The position numbers were made by a program, and so were the translations under genes. A stretch of DNA of 43,447 nucleotides, from NCBI GenBank assembly GCA_028867615.1, contig JAGWGC010000002.1:1-43447 (forward strand), written 5' to 3'. Positions 29,513 through 38,886 of this stretch are shown here, piece after piece (the stretch's first letter is position 1; the number at the start of each line of letters is the position of its first letter). The stretch is from Nitrososphaerota archaeon. GTDB taxonomy: Archaea > Thermoproteota > Nitrososphaeria > Nitrososphaerales > Nitrosopumilaceae. The notes beneath the pieces were generated by a model. It worked only from the letters and a program-made list of their open reading frames with translations, did no database searches and was not told the origin of the DNA.

Positions 29513-29941
29513 GTGTTTAAACACATTTTTGTACCATATGACGGTTCCAATCATTCAAAGCATGCATTTCATGTAGCACTAGAGATTGCAACAAAATTTG
29601 GATCCAGGATTACACTTGTCACCTGTTTGTTTAGACCCCCTGAAGATGAATCATTTTACATTTTAGAACATGTAAAGAATGTGGATAGTCTAAGAAATAA
29701 TGCAATAATAGATCTAGGTAGGCTGCAGGAGATTGCAAAAATAAACAAGATTTCTGCAGAAGTGCATGTCATGTCATGCAATTCGGCGGTTGAGACACTG
29801 ACAACATTTGCCAATTCCAACAAAGTTGATCTCATAGTCATGGGAACTAGAGGAAATACAGGATTCAAACCCCTACTCTTAGGCAGTGTTTCAATAGGAG
29901 TGTCTCAACATGCCACATGTCCAATACTTCTTGTAAAGTAA
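29513..29941 (+). CDS. UspA-family universal stress protein (GTG start)
   Basis: FKHIFVPYDGSNHSKHAFHVALEIA...DLIVMGTRGNTGFKPLLLGSVSIGVSQHATCPILLVK. Confidence 0.9.
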   Translation: MFKHIFVPYDGSNHSKHAFHVALEIATKFGSRITLVTCLFRPPEDESFYILEHVKNVDSLRNNAIIDLGRLQEIAKINKISAEVHVMSCNSAVETLTTFANSNKVDLIVMGTRGNTGFKPLLLGSVSIGVSQHATCPILLVK

Positions 29942-29971
29942 AATTACAGAAAACACAATCAATAATGAAAA

Positions 29972-30595
29972 TTAGTTTATCAACAATATCTTTGGTGAAT
30001 TGTAAATTTTCCTATATAGAACTAGAAATCCAAGAAATTCAAATTGTTCCACAAGAAGTATTGTGTCCAAGTTAACCATCCACCCTCCCATCAGATCATT
30101 CATTATGGCATAAGTCATTGATATTATGTGATCTGCATAGTTGATATTAGATACATCAAACATGGTGTTTCCTTGTTTAATGCCCATGATTTTGTGAATA
30201 TCGATAGAACTCATTTTATTTGTATCATAATTTGAAAATAACATGCTTGATATCAAATGTTTTTCATCAGAGTATATGGTATTTCCTCGTTCAATCCACA
30301 CAAGAGTACTTGCAAAATACGCAATTAAAACAAGCGAGAATACAATTGCAATTTTGCCAGACTTTCCTTTTATTGTTTTTGTCATCTGATTCAAAAATAA
30401 ATCACCAAAACGTCCAAGTTTTTGTTTATGAGCCAGAAATATTAACACAAACATGAGCGAGGAAACAAGACCAAGGCTTCCAATCCAGTGAGCTGAAAAA
30501 TACGCATAAAAGACCATCCGTACTGGTAGAAAGATACCTGTAATTACCCCGAACACAATTAATTTCTCTTTAATGTCAGGCAGTTTGCCCCTCAA
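29972..30595 (-). CDS. Conserved-looking integral membrane protein
   Basis: 207 aa with several hydrophobic segments. Confidence 0.6.
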   Translation of the reverse strand: MRGKLPDIKEKLIVFGVITGIFLPVRMVFYAYFSAHWIGSLGLVSSLMFVLIFLAHKQKLGRFGDLFLNQMTKTIKGKSGKIAIVFSLVLIAYFASTLVWIERGNTIYSDEKHLISSMLFSNYDTNKMSSIDIHKIMGIKQGNTMFDVSNINYADHIISMTYAIMNDLMGGWMVNLDTILLVEQFEFLGFLVLYRKIYNSPKILLIN

Positions 30596-30668
30596 TGCCT
30601 ATCATTCCCAGAATAAATTTGACAAGGTCTGATATTTATCTATCTACAAAATGACTCTTAGGATCCTC

Positions 30669-30734
30669 AGATATTCATGGATTGTTGACAAAATCAGTGT
30701 CGATCACAGTTTCTATCAGTCAACATGAATATCT
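30669..30734. other. Long imperfect inverted repeat between cheD and the membrane protein gene
   Basis: AGATATTCAT[GGAT]TGTTGAC pairs with GTCAACATGAATATCT (16-bp arms, 4-nt bulge, ~29-nt loop). Confidence 0.6.
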
Positions 30735-30759
30735 TGAAATGATTTTTTCTAATATAGAA

Positions 30760-31257
30760 TTAGATTATTTTTTCGAATTTTTTAAGGTTTGATGTAATGA
30801 TCATGGTTCCAGAGTTCAGGTCAAATCTAACCCATCGTCCAAAATTTTCACCGGTGTCTTCAGAAACAAGTGGTATGTTATTTTCTTTTAAGATTTGTTT
30901 CAGAGATATGACATTTCTAGGTCCCACGTTAAACAAACCGGTCTCAGATTCATGTGCAAATATAGTAGCCCCCCCTGCCATCTTGGCTTGTATTCTTTTA
31001 GGATCTGCACCTTTTTGTATCATGTCGCATATCATGTATGAGAGCGCCTCATCAGCATATTTTCCAATGTCGTTTTTTATAGCAGATTGTTTGCCATCTG
31101 ATTTTCTTGGCAACATCACATGTGCCATGCCTGCAACGTGTGACACTAGATCAAAAAGACAGATGGCAACACACGAACCAACAAAAGTTTTCAGCTCTTC
31201 AGTTTCATTAGTTATTATTTCCAAACATCCCATTTTTATCTCAATTACATGTTTCAT
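30760..31257 (-). CDS. cheD: Chemoreceptor glutamine deamidase CheD
   Basis: FVGSCVAICLFDLVSHVAGMAHVMLP; KMAGGATIF; GRWVRFDLNSGTMII. Confidence 0.9.
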   Translation of the reverse strand: MKHVIEIKMGCLEIITNETEELKTFVGSCVAICLFDLVSHVAGMAHVMLPRKSDGKQSAIKNDIGKYADEALSYMICDMIQKGADPKRIQAKMAGGATIFAHESETGLFNVGPRNVISLKQILKENNIPLVSEDTGENFGRWVRFDLNSGTMIITSNLKKFEKII

Positions 31258-31272
31258 TAAAAGATCAAAATC

Positions 31273-31860
31273 CTACACCATAAGTTTTACTTCGGAAGGG
31301 TTTTGAATTAAAAGCATACGTATCACAATACCAGATTTGAGCCCATGGAATTCCACATGTGAGACAATTAGTTCACCTGATTCATTTCCAAAATCAGACA
31401 CTACTGCTTCCAGCAATGTTCTGAAAAATTCAACTGCATATCCCGGTACTGATGAACATATTTTGTAGCCAGTATCATCAGATATTGCATTGATGATTGA
31501 TGCAGTAAGTATGTTTCCAATTTCCGATATTGATGACGGTGTAATTTCTTCCAGTTCGTTTGAGATTGTCTTGCCAAGTAGTTTCGATACCAATGTTTTT
31601 GATTCGTTTTCTGGGAGATACAACAATGCACCCATGTGTAGATCCCCATCACATTTTATATACACTGCAGACATTACATTCATTTCTTCGAGATCTGAAA
31701 TTATCAAGTCTAGATTTGTAATGGACATTTCCTGTGTTTTTTTTATAGAATGCGTGATTATCTCTCCCAGCATAGTTCCTAGTGCTGGAATTGTTTTGTG
31801 CACAATGAAAGAGTCAAGAACAGAATTTAATTTTTGCAAGTCATTACAGTTAGTACTCAA
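31273..31860 (-). CDS. cheC: CheC-type CheY phosphatase (paralog 1)
   Basis: SSISEIGNILTASIINAISDDTGYKICSSVP fits the CheC active-site pattern S-x3-E-x2-N-x22-P. Confidence 0.85.
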   Translation of the reverse strand: MSTNCNDLQKLNSVLDSFIVHKTIPALGTMLGEIITHSIKKTQEMSITNLDLIISDLEEMNVMSAVYIKCDGDLHMGALLYLPENESKTLVSKLLGKTISNELEEITPSSISEIGNILTASIINAISDDTGYKICSSVPGYAVEFFRTLLEAVVSDFGNESGELIVSHVEFHGLKSGIVIRMLLIQNPSEVKLMV

Positions 31861-31922
31861 TTTCTACAACTCGTCATTTATCACATAATGAAAAAACACA
31901 TGTTGTGTATTGAAAACTATTC

Positions 31923-32322
31923 TCATCATGTTATTTCGACCTGATAACCTTGCTCATCACCATAGCTACGTTAGATCTATCAAATGGCTTTATCACATAG
32001 TCTCTTGCGCCTGATTTTATCGCATCCTGTACGATGTGCTTTTGCTCAACTGATGTAACCATGATTACCTTGGCTCTCGGATTAAATCGAATAATTGTCT
32101 TGAGGGCTTGTATTCCATCTGCCTTGGGCATGTTCACATCCATTGTTACTATGTCAGGCTTGAATTGCTTGTAGGCCTCAACTGCTGCAAGGCCATCACC
32201 TGCCTCATATATTTGAGATACCAATCCGTGTGATACTAGTATATCTTTCAGTACAACTCTCATAAATGATGCATCATCCACAATCAGTACTTTGACTGCA
32301 CTAGTTGTAGACATGTTATGTC
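31923..32322 (-). repeat. 400-bp perfect direct repeat, copy 1 (cheY plus flanks)
   Basis: Line-by-line comparison shows identity to 36665-37064 at offset 4742. Confidence 0.97.
31931..32314 (-). CDS. cheY: Chemotaxis response regulator CheY, copy 1
   Basis: MSTTSAVKVLIVDDASFMRVVLKDIL...DIVTMDVNMPKADG; identical to the 36673..37056 protein. The MWGHN extension in the track lies mostly outside the repeat and is probably spurious. Confidence 0.92.
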   Translation of the reverse strand: MSTTSAVKVLIVDDASFMRVVLKDILVSHGLVSQIYEAGDGLAAVEAYKQFKPDIVTMDVNMPKADGIQALKTIIRFNPRAKVIMVTSVEQKHIVQDAIKSGARDYVIKPFDRSNVAMVMSKVIRSK

Positions 32323-32500
32323 CCCACATGATTTGTAAATTTTGACAATGCTGTAGTTTTAATCATGACAAGTGTTTTTTCATGCAAAAATGTAAATGTC
32401 ATCAACCATATTTTTCATTCATGATTGTAATATCAGTACGCTTGTTCAATTCGATCATACAGAAGTAACAAATACACAAAATCAAAAAATCACATATCAT

Positions 32501-33349
32501 TCAATTATTGGGTTGCGAGATTTTTTTGTAAATTCGTTCCCTTGCCATTAAGGGGTCGAATAATTTTTGACATCGTTTCCCAAACAGGGTTTCATCCATG
32601 CCCAATACTAAATAACCAGAATCTCTCAAACCCTTGTAAAATTTTGTCAAGATTAACTCCTGTGCCTCTTTTTCATAATATATCAACACATTTCTACAAA
32701 AAACAACATCAAAAGATTGTATAGTATCAGAGAGAATGTCTCCTGATTTGAAGGTCACCATATCTTTTATAGACTGCACAACCTCATATTCTACATTATT
32801 TTGATCATCAGTTATTTTTCTGAAATTGTTTTCGATGATATTTAGTGGTAGGCTTTCAACACTTTTTGCTGGATATCTGCCACGCTCTGCAAATTGGATT
32901 GCCATCTTGTTAACATCATTTGCAACAACCTCTATATCCAGATTGGTCATTTTTCCAATCACTTGTTTGAACAACATGGCAATTGAATATGGCTCTTCAC
33001 CTGAAGCACAACCTGCACTCCACACTCGTATTTTTCTGCGCTCACCAATACCTGACAGTATTTGAGGAAGTATTGATAATTGAAATCTATCAAACACTGT
33101 AGAGTCCCTAAAAAAATTTGTAACATTAATTGATAGCGATAAGAACATCTCCTCGAATTCTTTGCGGTCATTTTTTAGAACAAGTGCGTATTGAGAATAC
33201 TCCGATATATCGAGTATCCTCATTCTCCTATCTAGTCTCCTTTTTATAAACGCAGGTTTGTATCTAACAAGGTCTAGGCCATAGCTTGCAAAAATCTTGT
33301 TAAACTCACCCATTACTTCTGCGTTTAGGGTCAAACCATTCAGACTCAA
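32501..33349 (-). CDS. cheR: Chemotaxis methyltransferase CheR
   Basis: SINVTNFFRDSTVFDRF; IRVWSAGCASGEEPYSIAM; FDVVFCRNVLIYY. Confidence 0.93.
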   Translation of the reverse strand: MSLNGLTLNAEVMGEFNKIFASYGLDLVRYKPAFIKRRLDRRMRILDISEYSQYALVLKNDRKEFEEMFLSLSINVTNFFRDSTVFDRFQLSILPQILSGIGERRKIRVWSAGCASGEEPYSIAMLFKQVIGKMTNLDIEVVANDVNKMAIQFAERGRYPAKSVESLPLNIIENNFRKITDDQNNVEYEVVQSIKDMVTFKSGDILSDTIQSFDVVFCRNVLIYYEKEAQELILTKFYKGLRDSGYLVLGMDETLFGKRCQKLFDPLMARERIYKKISQPNN

Positions 33350-33439
33350 TTTCTTCCACTCGGACCGTTTTTGTAGATCATACTACAGTTACCATTCCGG
33401 CTCCACGTAGAATCGCTGTTAAATGCAATCATTTCCACA

Positions 33440-34039
33440 TTACCTTTCAGGATTCAGTAGTTTCCTAGCATTATCATAATCTTGGATTATCAACATACGT
33501 AATAGCAGACCGCTGTCTTTGCCAGTGAATTCTACTTCTGTCACCATGTCACCAGTAGGACATACAAACTCCGATGCATGTGGCTCTAGCAATGCAGCAA
33601 GCGATGTCATTGCAAAATCAGGAGTGGATAGTTCGACTTTTAGCCCTGTGTGATCAGCCAGCGCATTAAAGAAGGAGCCAGACATGATGTTCCCCACCTC
33701 CGATATTGCAGATTTGGACATATCATCTAACGAGTCTATTTTATCAATGCACATTAGTTTTGCGGCAATTTCTTTTGCACTTTGTTCTGGCATAGTATAT
33801 AAAATTCCTAGACGAATGTCACCGCCACCATGTAAAAATACGGAACATGCAACTATTTCCTGGATAACGTTATCTACATGTCCAATTTTAGAAATTTCCA
33901 TATGTGTTTGTTTTACAACATGGTTGACAGATTCTCCAAGAAGTGACGATAAAGCAACAGATGTTTTTTGTGTAATATAAGAATCAAGAACACCTTCAAG
34001 AACATTCACTTCAACTTGGTCTAAGATATTAGTTGTCAT
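33440..34039 (-). CDS. cheC: CheC-type phosphatase (paralog 2)
   Basis: SAISEVGNIMSGSFFNALADHTGLKVELSTP fits S-x3-E-x2-N-x22-P. Confidence 0.85.
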   Translation of the reverse strand: MTTNILDQVEVNVLEGVLDSYITQKTSVALSSLLGESVNHVVKQTHMEISKIGHVDNVIQEIVACSVFLHGGGDIRLGILYTMPEQSAKEIAAKLMCIDKIDSLDDMSKSAISEVGNIMSGSFFNALADHTGLKVELSTPDFAMTSLAALLEPHASEFVCPTGDMVTEVEFTGKDSGLLLRMLIIQDYDNARKLLNPER

Positions 34040-34048
34040 TTTTATATC

Positions 34049-35611
34049 CTATACCAACAAAGACGGCTCTAGAATTAATGCAACTTTGCCATCAGGTAAT
34101 ATAGTGGCATCAGAAAATGTGTTTACTGAATTTGATAACCCGTTGAGACGTTTTATTACTACTTCTTGTTCTCGTTCAAGAGAATCCACAATCAAACCAT
34201 AGGATTTGCCATCCTTGTCTACTACCACAATATTTACCTGTGAATTTGTCTCATCAGGAGTAGAAACAAGGCCAAGTATTTCAGAAACACGAACTACTGG
34301 AACCACCTTGTCTCGGAGTGTTATCATTTCATGTCCATGGACATTTTTTATTTCATTTTTGTTCACGGTTATTGTAGTAGATATGCTTGAGAGCGGCAAT
34401 ACATATTTTTGATCAGATATGTTAACTAGAAGACCTCCAATTATAGCTAAACTCATAGGTATTGTCAACACTATTCTAGTGCCCCTTCCTTTTTCGGTCA
34501 GGATCTTTACCTGTCCTCCTACATTTTTCACTTGAGTCATGACTACATCCATTCCAACTCCCCTGCCAGAAATATCTGTGACAGTCTTTGCAGTTGAAAG
34601 CCCAGGAGTTCCAACCAGCCCTACGATCTCTTCATCAGACATGTGTGAAAGTTCTTCTACGGTTGTAATTTGTTTTTCTAGTGCTTTTGACTTGATAGCT
34701 TCAAGATCGATTCCATTTCCATCATCTTCTACTTGAATTTCCACCCGATCTCCCATCCTGTTTGCACTCAGCCGTATGATGCCAGTTTCTGGTTTTCCTT
34801 TCCCTTTCCTTTCAGAGGGAGTTTCAAGACCATGATCCACTGCATTTCGAAGCATATGGAGAAGTGGATCAGTTATTGCATCCAATACAGTACGATCAAG
34901 TTCAATGCCGGAATCGTTTACCTCAAGCTTTACTTCTTTACCAAGTGACGCAGATACATCTCGGATCATGCGTGAAAATCTATTGAAGATTTGATCAATT
35001 GGAACTAATCTTATCTTCATTGTTTGATATTGGATATCAGTTATCAACCTACCCAGAGTCATCAAGATCTCTCTGCCTTCATCAGAATCATGCGTGTGCA
35101 TTATCTGCTCTAGTCTCATTTTTGATATCATCATCTCACCTACAAGATTTACAAGTGCGTCAAGATCTTGCATCCTCACTCTAACTGTCGGAGATTTTGC
35201 TTGTAGTGCCAATACAGCATCAGATTCATCATTCTTTTGTTTTATTTCTGATGGGTTTTTTACATAGTTTAGAAATTCGCCAAGATCAATTTTTTTTGTT
35301 TCATCATGTATCAATTGTTTCAAAATATCTATTCCATAAAATATCACATTCCCAAGTTCTGTGGTCATTGTTTCTTCACCTCTTCTGAATTTATCAAAAA
35401 TTTCTTCTATTTTTTTACAAATTTCACGAATTTGATCATAACTCATGGTTGCAGCCATTCCTTTTAGTGTATGGGCAGATCGAAACAATACATCAACATG
35501 TTCTCGTACAGTAGGTTCTTCTTCAAATTTTAAGAGGTGCTGGTTTAGACTTTCAACATGTTCTAGCGCTTCCTGTACAAACATATCTCTGTATTTACTA
35601 TTCTCAGACAT
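34049..35611 (-). CDS. cheA: Chemotaxis histidine kinase CheA (short form)
   Basis: LFRSAHTLKGMAATM (P1), HMLRNAVDHGLE, GRGVGMDVV, C-terminal CheW-like domain; 520 aa. Confidence 0.95.
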   Translation of the reverse strand: MSENSKYRDMFVQEALEHVESLNQHLLKFEEEPTVREHVDVLFRSAHTLKGMAATMSYDQIREICKKIEEIFDKFRRGEETMTTELGNVIFYGIDILKQLIHDETKKIDLGEFLNYVKNPSEIKQKNDESDAVLALQAKSPTVRVRMQDLDALVNLVGEMMISKMRLEQIMHTHDSDEGREILMTLGRLITDIQYQTMKIRLVPIDQIFNRFSRMIRDVSASLGKEVKLEVNDSGIELDRTVLDAITDPLLHMLRNAVDHGLETPSERKGKGKPETGIIRLSANRMGDRVEIQVEDDGNGIDLEAIKSKALEKQITTVEELSHMSDEEIVGLVGTPGLSTAKTVTDISGRGVGMDVVMTQVKNVGGQVKILTEKGRGTRIVLTIPMSLAIIGGLLVNISDQKYVLPLSSISTTITVNKNEIKNVHGHEMITLRDKVVPVVRVSEILGLVSTPDETNSQVNIVVVDKDGKSYGLIVDSLEREQEVVIKRLNGLSNSVNTFSDATILPDGKVALILEPSLLV

Positions 35612-36671
35612 TTTGTCTTACCGCCTTGATAATTTCATGTGCCAGATCATCAGCATCAACCATTCTGTCAACAGCGTGCAGATCATTAGCAGCTTTTGCC
35701 ATGCCAAATACTACAGACGATGATTCGTTTTGAGCCAGTGTGAAACCACATCTCTTCTTTATCATCTTCATTCCAAAGGCACCATCTTGTCCCATTCCCG
35801 ACAACAATACTCCTACAGTACTTGCACCAAAAACCTCGGATGCGGAAACCATTGTTACATTTACTGCCGGTCTTACACCAAATCTTTTTGGTCCACGATC
35901 TAGTGTGATTTGCCTAGACGGAGAGACCATCATGTGTATATCCCCCGGAGCAAGTAGTACCGTTCCTTCCATTATTTTATCGCCCTCTGCAGCTTCTTTT
36001 ACCTGCAATTTGGAAATTGTGCCAAGTCTTTGAGCAAAAGTTGATATAAATTCTTTATTCATGTGCTGCACAATCAAGAAGCCAGCATGTATATCTCCAG
36101 GAATATCTTTTAGGATGCTGGATATTATGCGCGGTGCACCAGTTGATGCACCTATTACGACGACTGTTGAAGCCATACCTTCTGTTACAGTATTTGTATT
36201 TTTAGACGGTCTTATCTTTGAAATCGCTTTAGGAATCAGAATATCCCTATTAGAACGAGATGCGACCTCTATTTTGGATAATAATGTACCTTTAAGTTTT
36301 TCAACTACGTTTGATTCATCATGAGGTATTGAAATAAAATCAACTGCACCAAGTTCTAATGAATCTAGAATTAATTTGGCATTAGAGGGATTGTAATTAC
36401 TGACAACGATGATGCGCAAATTTTTTTCTGGCCAAAGATTTATGTTTTCAATAAAAGACAATCCATCCATATTTGGCATTTCCATGTCTAGAAGAATGAT
36501 ATCTGGCGAGGCATGTCGTAGTTTTCTTAATGCCTCAAGTCCGTCTCGAGCTGTTTCTATTATTTTGATATGTCGTTCAGAAGATAGAAGATCACTTAGA
36601 AGAGATATCATGTAAGAAGAGTCATTTACTATCATCACGCTTATCTGATTTTTCTCAGATGTGGTCATCAT
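35604..36671 (-). CDS. cheB: Chemotaxis methylesterase CheB
   Basis: Receiver domain plus VVVIGASTGAPRIISSIL, HAGFLIVQHM, GVLLSGMGQDGAFGM. Confidence 0.95.
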   Translation of the reverse strand: MMTTSEKNQISVMIVNDSSYMISLLSDLLSSERHIKIIETARDGLEALRKLRHASPDIILLDMEMPNMDGLSFIENINLWPEKNLRIIVVSNYNPSNAKLILDSLELGAVDFISIPHDESNVVEKLKGTLLSKIEVASRSNRDILIPKAISKIRPSKNTNTVTEGMASTVVVIGASTGAPRIISSILKDIPGDIHAGFLIVQHMNKEFISTFAQRLGTISKLQVKEAAEGDKIMEGTVLLAPGDIHMMVSPSRQITLDRGPKRFGVRPAVNVTMVSASEVFGASTVGVLLSGMGQDGAFGMKMIKKRCGFTLAQNESSSVVFGMAKAANDLHAVDRMVDADDLAHEIIKAVRQNV

Positions 36672-37064
36672 GTTATTTCGACCTGATAACCTTGCTCATC
36701 ACCATAGCTACGTTAGATCTATCAAATGGCTTTATCACATAGTCTCTTGCGCCTGATTTTATCGCATCCTGTACGATGTGCTTTTGCTCAACTGATGTAA
36801 CCATGATTACCTTGGCTCTCGGATTAAATCGAATAATTGTCTTGAGGGCTTGTATTCCATCTGCCTTGGGCATGTTCACATCCATTGTTACTATGTCAGG
36901 CTTGAATTGCTTGTAGGCCTCAACTGCTGCAAGGCCATCACCTGCCTCATATATTTGAGATACCAATCCGTGTGATACTAGTATATCTTTCAGTACAACT
37001 CTCATAAATGATGCATCATCCACAATCAGTACTTTGACTGCACTAGTTGTAGACATGTTATGTC
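36665..37064 (-). repeat. 400-bp perfect direct repeat, copy 2 (cheY plus flanks)
   Basis: Identical to 31923-32322. Confidence 0.97.
36673..37056 (-). CDS. cheY: Chemotaxis response regulator CheY, copy 2 (inside cheW-cheY-cheB)
   Basis: Identical to copy 1; one base separates its stop codon from the cheB ATG (TAA-C-ATG). Confidence 0.95.
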   Translation of the reverse strand: MSTTSAVKVLIVDDASFMRVVLKDILVSHGLVSQIYEAGDGLAAVEAYKQFKPDIVTMDVNMPKADGIQALKTIIRFNPRAKVIMVTSVEQKHIVQDAIKSGARDYVIKPFDRSNVAMVMSKVIRSK

Positions 37065-37540
37065 TCCGGTGCAGAGGATGTAGTACCTTCCAAGAGTTTT
37101 TCCATGTCCAAAATTACAACCAACCTACCTGAAATTTTAGCCACACCCTTGATGTATCCAAGAGATTCAAGATCACCAGAAAGACTAGTTTCAACTTCTT
37201 TTGACGTAATTCTCACAACTTGATCAACCTCATCAATCAAAAGACCTGTGAGATTTCCATTAACATCAGCTACGAGAACTCGTGATTTTTGACTGATAAT
37301 TCCATCACTTGAAAAGCCGAGTTTTTCTTTTACATCTATTACTGGAATAATCATCCCTCTCAAATTCATCACACCTCTGACATAGCTCTTGGCATTAGGT
37401 ATCTTTGTAATAGATTCCAACGGACGTATCTCTCTGACCTGTTCTATTAAAACTCCATATTCTTCTTTTTTGTGTAACTTGGAATCAAATAGACTGAATA
37501 CAATCATTTGTAAATTTCCTTCAATAATTGTTTCACTCAT
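37058..37540 (-). CDS. cheW: Chemotaxis coupling protein CheW
   Basis: EYGVLIEQVREIRPLESITKIPNAKSYVRGVMNLRGMIIPVIDVKEKLG. Confidence 0.93.
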   Translation of the reverse strand: MSETIIEGNLQMIVFSLFDSKLHKKEEYGVLIEQVREIRPLESITKIPNAKSYVRGVMNLRGMIIPVIDVKEKLGFSSDGIISQKSRVLVADVNGNLTGLLIDEVDQVVRITSKEVETSLSGDLESLGYIKGVAKISGRLVVILDMEKLLEGTTSSAPET

Positions 37541-38886
37541 TATGTCATTACTCCTTCATTGATTTCAACCATATTTCTTGTTTTAGAAGTTTGATCTTCT
37601 GGAAGTTTAAAACCGGCAGTAATCTTTGTTAGATCATCTGCCATACATGCCATTTTTTGCACTGATGCCGCAATTTCTTGAGTTCCAGCAGTTTGCTGCT
37701 CAGTAGCAGCAGAAGCTTCTTCAGTTGCAGAAGCATTTTGTTCAGAAACTGCAGCTATTTCAGAAGCAGCCTTTGACAACTGTTCAATAGCGCTAACTTG
37801 AACTTGTGTAACATTTGCTACATCCAGTACATTTACTGACACTTCGGTTACTTTGGAAGCTATTTCGTTGAGTGCCTTTAATGCCTTGTCTATTACAATT
37901 CTGCCCTCAAATACTTCCTTAGTACCACCCTCTATGCTCAGCACTGTAGCCTTTGCATCCTCCTGTATCTGTTTTATCAAGCCATCTATTTCTTCAGATG
38001 ATTTTGCAGAACCCTCCGCAAGTCTTTTTACTTCATCCGCCACTACTGCAAATCCCCTTCCCGCCTCGCCTGCCCGTGCAGCTTCTATGGCAGCATTAAG
38101 TGCAAGCAAATTAGTTTGGTCGGCAATTTTTCTTATCACATCTACAACTGCAGTAATCTCCCCACTTCGCGCTGCCAACTCTTTTATCTTTTTTGCAGAC
38201 TCGTTTGTAACGCTGATTATCTTCGACATTCTAAAGTCTGCCTCTGCTGCAGATTTTGAACCCGTTGCAGATATCAATCCTACCTCTTTTGTAAGATCTG
38301 CAGTCGTTCCTGCTTTTGAGGCTAGCTTTTTCATATCGTTGGTAAGATTAGCTACTACTTTGCTTGTTTCTTCTAGCTCTTGGGCTTGGATCTGTGAACC
38401 CTTTGATATTTGTTCTATTGTGGAAGATATTTGTTGTACCGATGAATTCATTTGTTCGGTTGAAGAGACCACCTGTTCAGAATTTGAAGCAACAAGAGAT
38501 GAGCCATTTCGTACTTGAGATACTAAATGACGCAAGCTAACAACCATGTCATTAAATGTATTAATTAGTTTTCCAAGCTCGTCATGTGATTTTGATTCGT
38601 ATAAATTCACTGTGAGATCACCCTGGCTGATTTTTTCTGCAATAGACGTCATTCTGAGTATTGGTCTTGCAATAGAACGCGCCATAAAATATGCGGATAC
38701 TCCTACAACGCCTTGCATTATGATGCCTGTTACAACATATCGTAAAGTATCATCACTGCCAGTAGTATGACCTGCAGCAGAATAGCTTGCAACGGAAATA
38801 GTTGCAATGGAAACAGCAGAGGCTACGTTGACCATGGCAATAATTTTTGTTTTAAGACTTTTTTTGAAAATGGAGTTAAAGTTCAT
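37540..38886 (-). CDS. Methyl-accepting chemotaxis transducer with minimal ectodomain
   Basis: Two TMs, [43 protein letters not shown] hairpin tip. Confidence 0.93.
   Translation of the reverse strand: MNFNSIFKKSLKTKIIAMVNVASAVSIATISVASYSAAGHTTGSDDTLRYVVTGIIMQGVVGVSAYFMARSIARPILRMTSIAEKISQGDLTVNLYESKSHDELGKLINTFNDMVVSLRHLVSQVRNGSSLVASNSEQVVSSTEQMNSSVQQISSTIEQISKGSQIQAQELEETSKVVANLTNDMKKLASKAGTTADLTKEVGLISATGSKSAAEADFRMSKIISVTNESAKKIKELAARSGEITAVVDVIRKIADQTNLLALNAAIEAARAGEAGRGFAVVADEVKRLAEGSAKSSEEIDGLIKQIQEDAKATVLSIEGGTKEVFEGRIVIDKALKALNEIASKVTEVSVNVLDVANVTQVQVSAIEQLSKAASEIAAVSEQNASATEEASAATEQQTAGTQEIAASVQKMACMADDLTKITAGFKLPEDQTSKTRNMVEINEGVMT

Noticed and set aside
30797-31306. 169-aa plus-strand ORF opposite cheD
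   Set aside because: Antisense to a clear CheD; no recognisable domain.
32315-32329. MWGHN N-terminal extension of cheY copy 1 in the ORF track
   Set aside because: Copy 2 starts at MSTTSAV and the repeat ends at 32322, so the extension comes from sequence beyond the duplicated gene.
37853-38518. 221-aa plus-strand ORF opposite the MCP gene
   Set aside because: Antisense shadow of a strongly supported transducer; composition (Ser/Ala-rich, no motifs) fits an antisense artefact.
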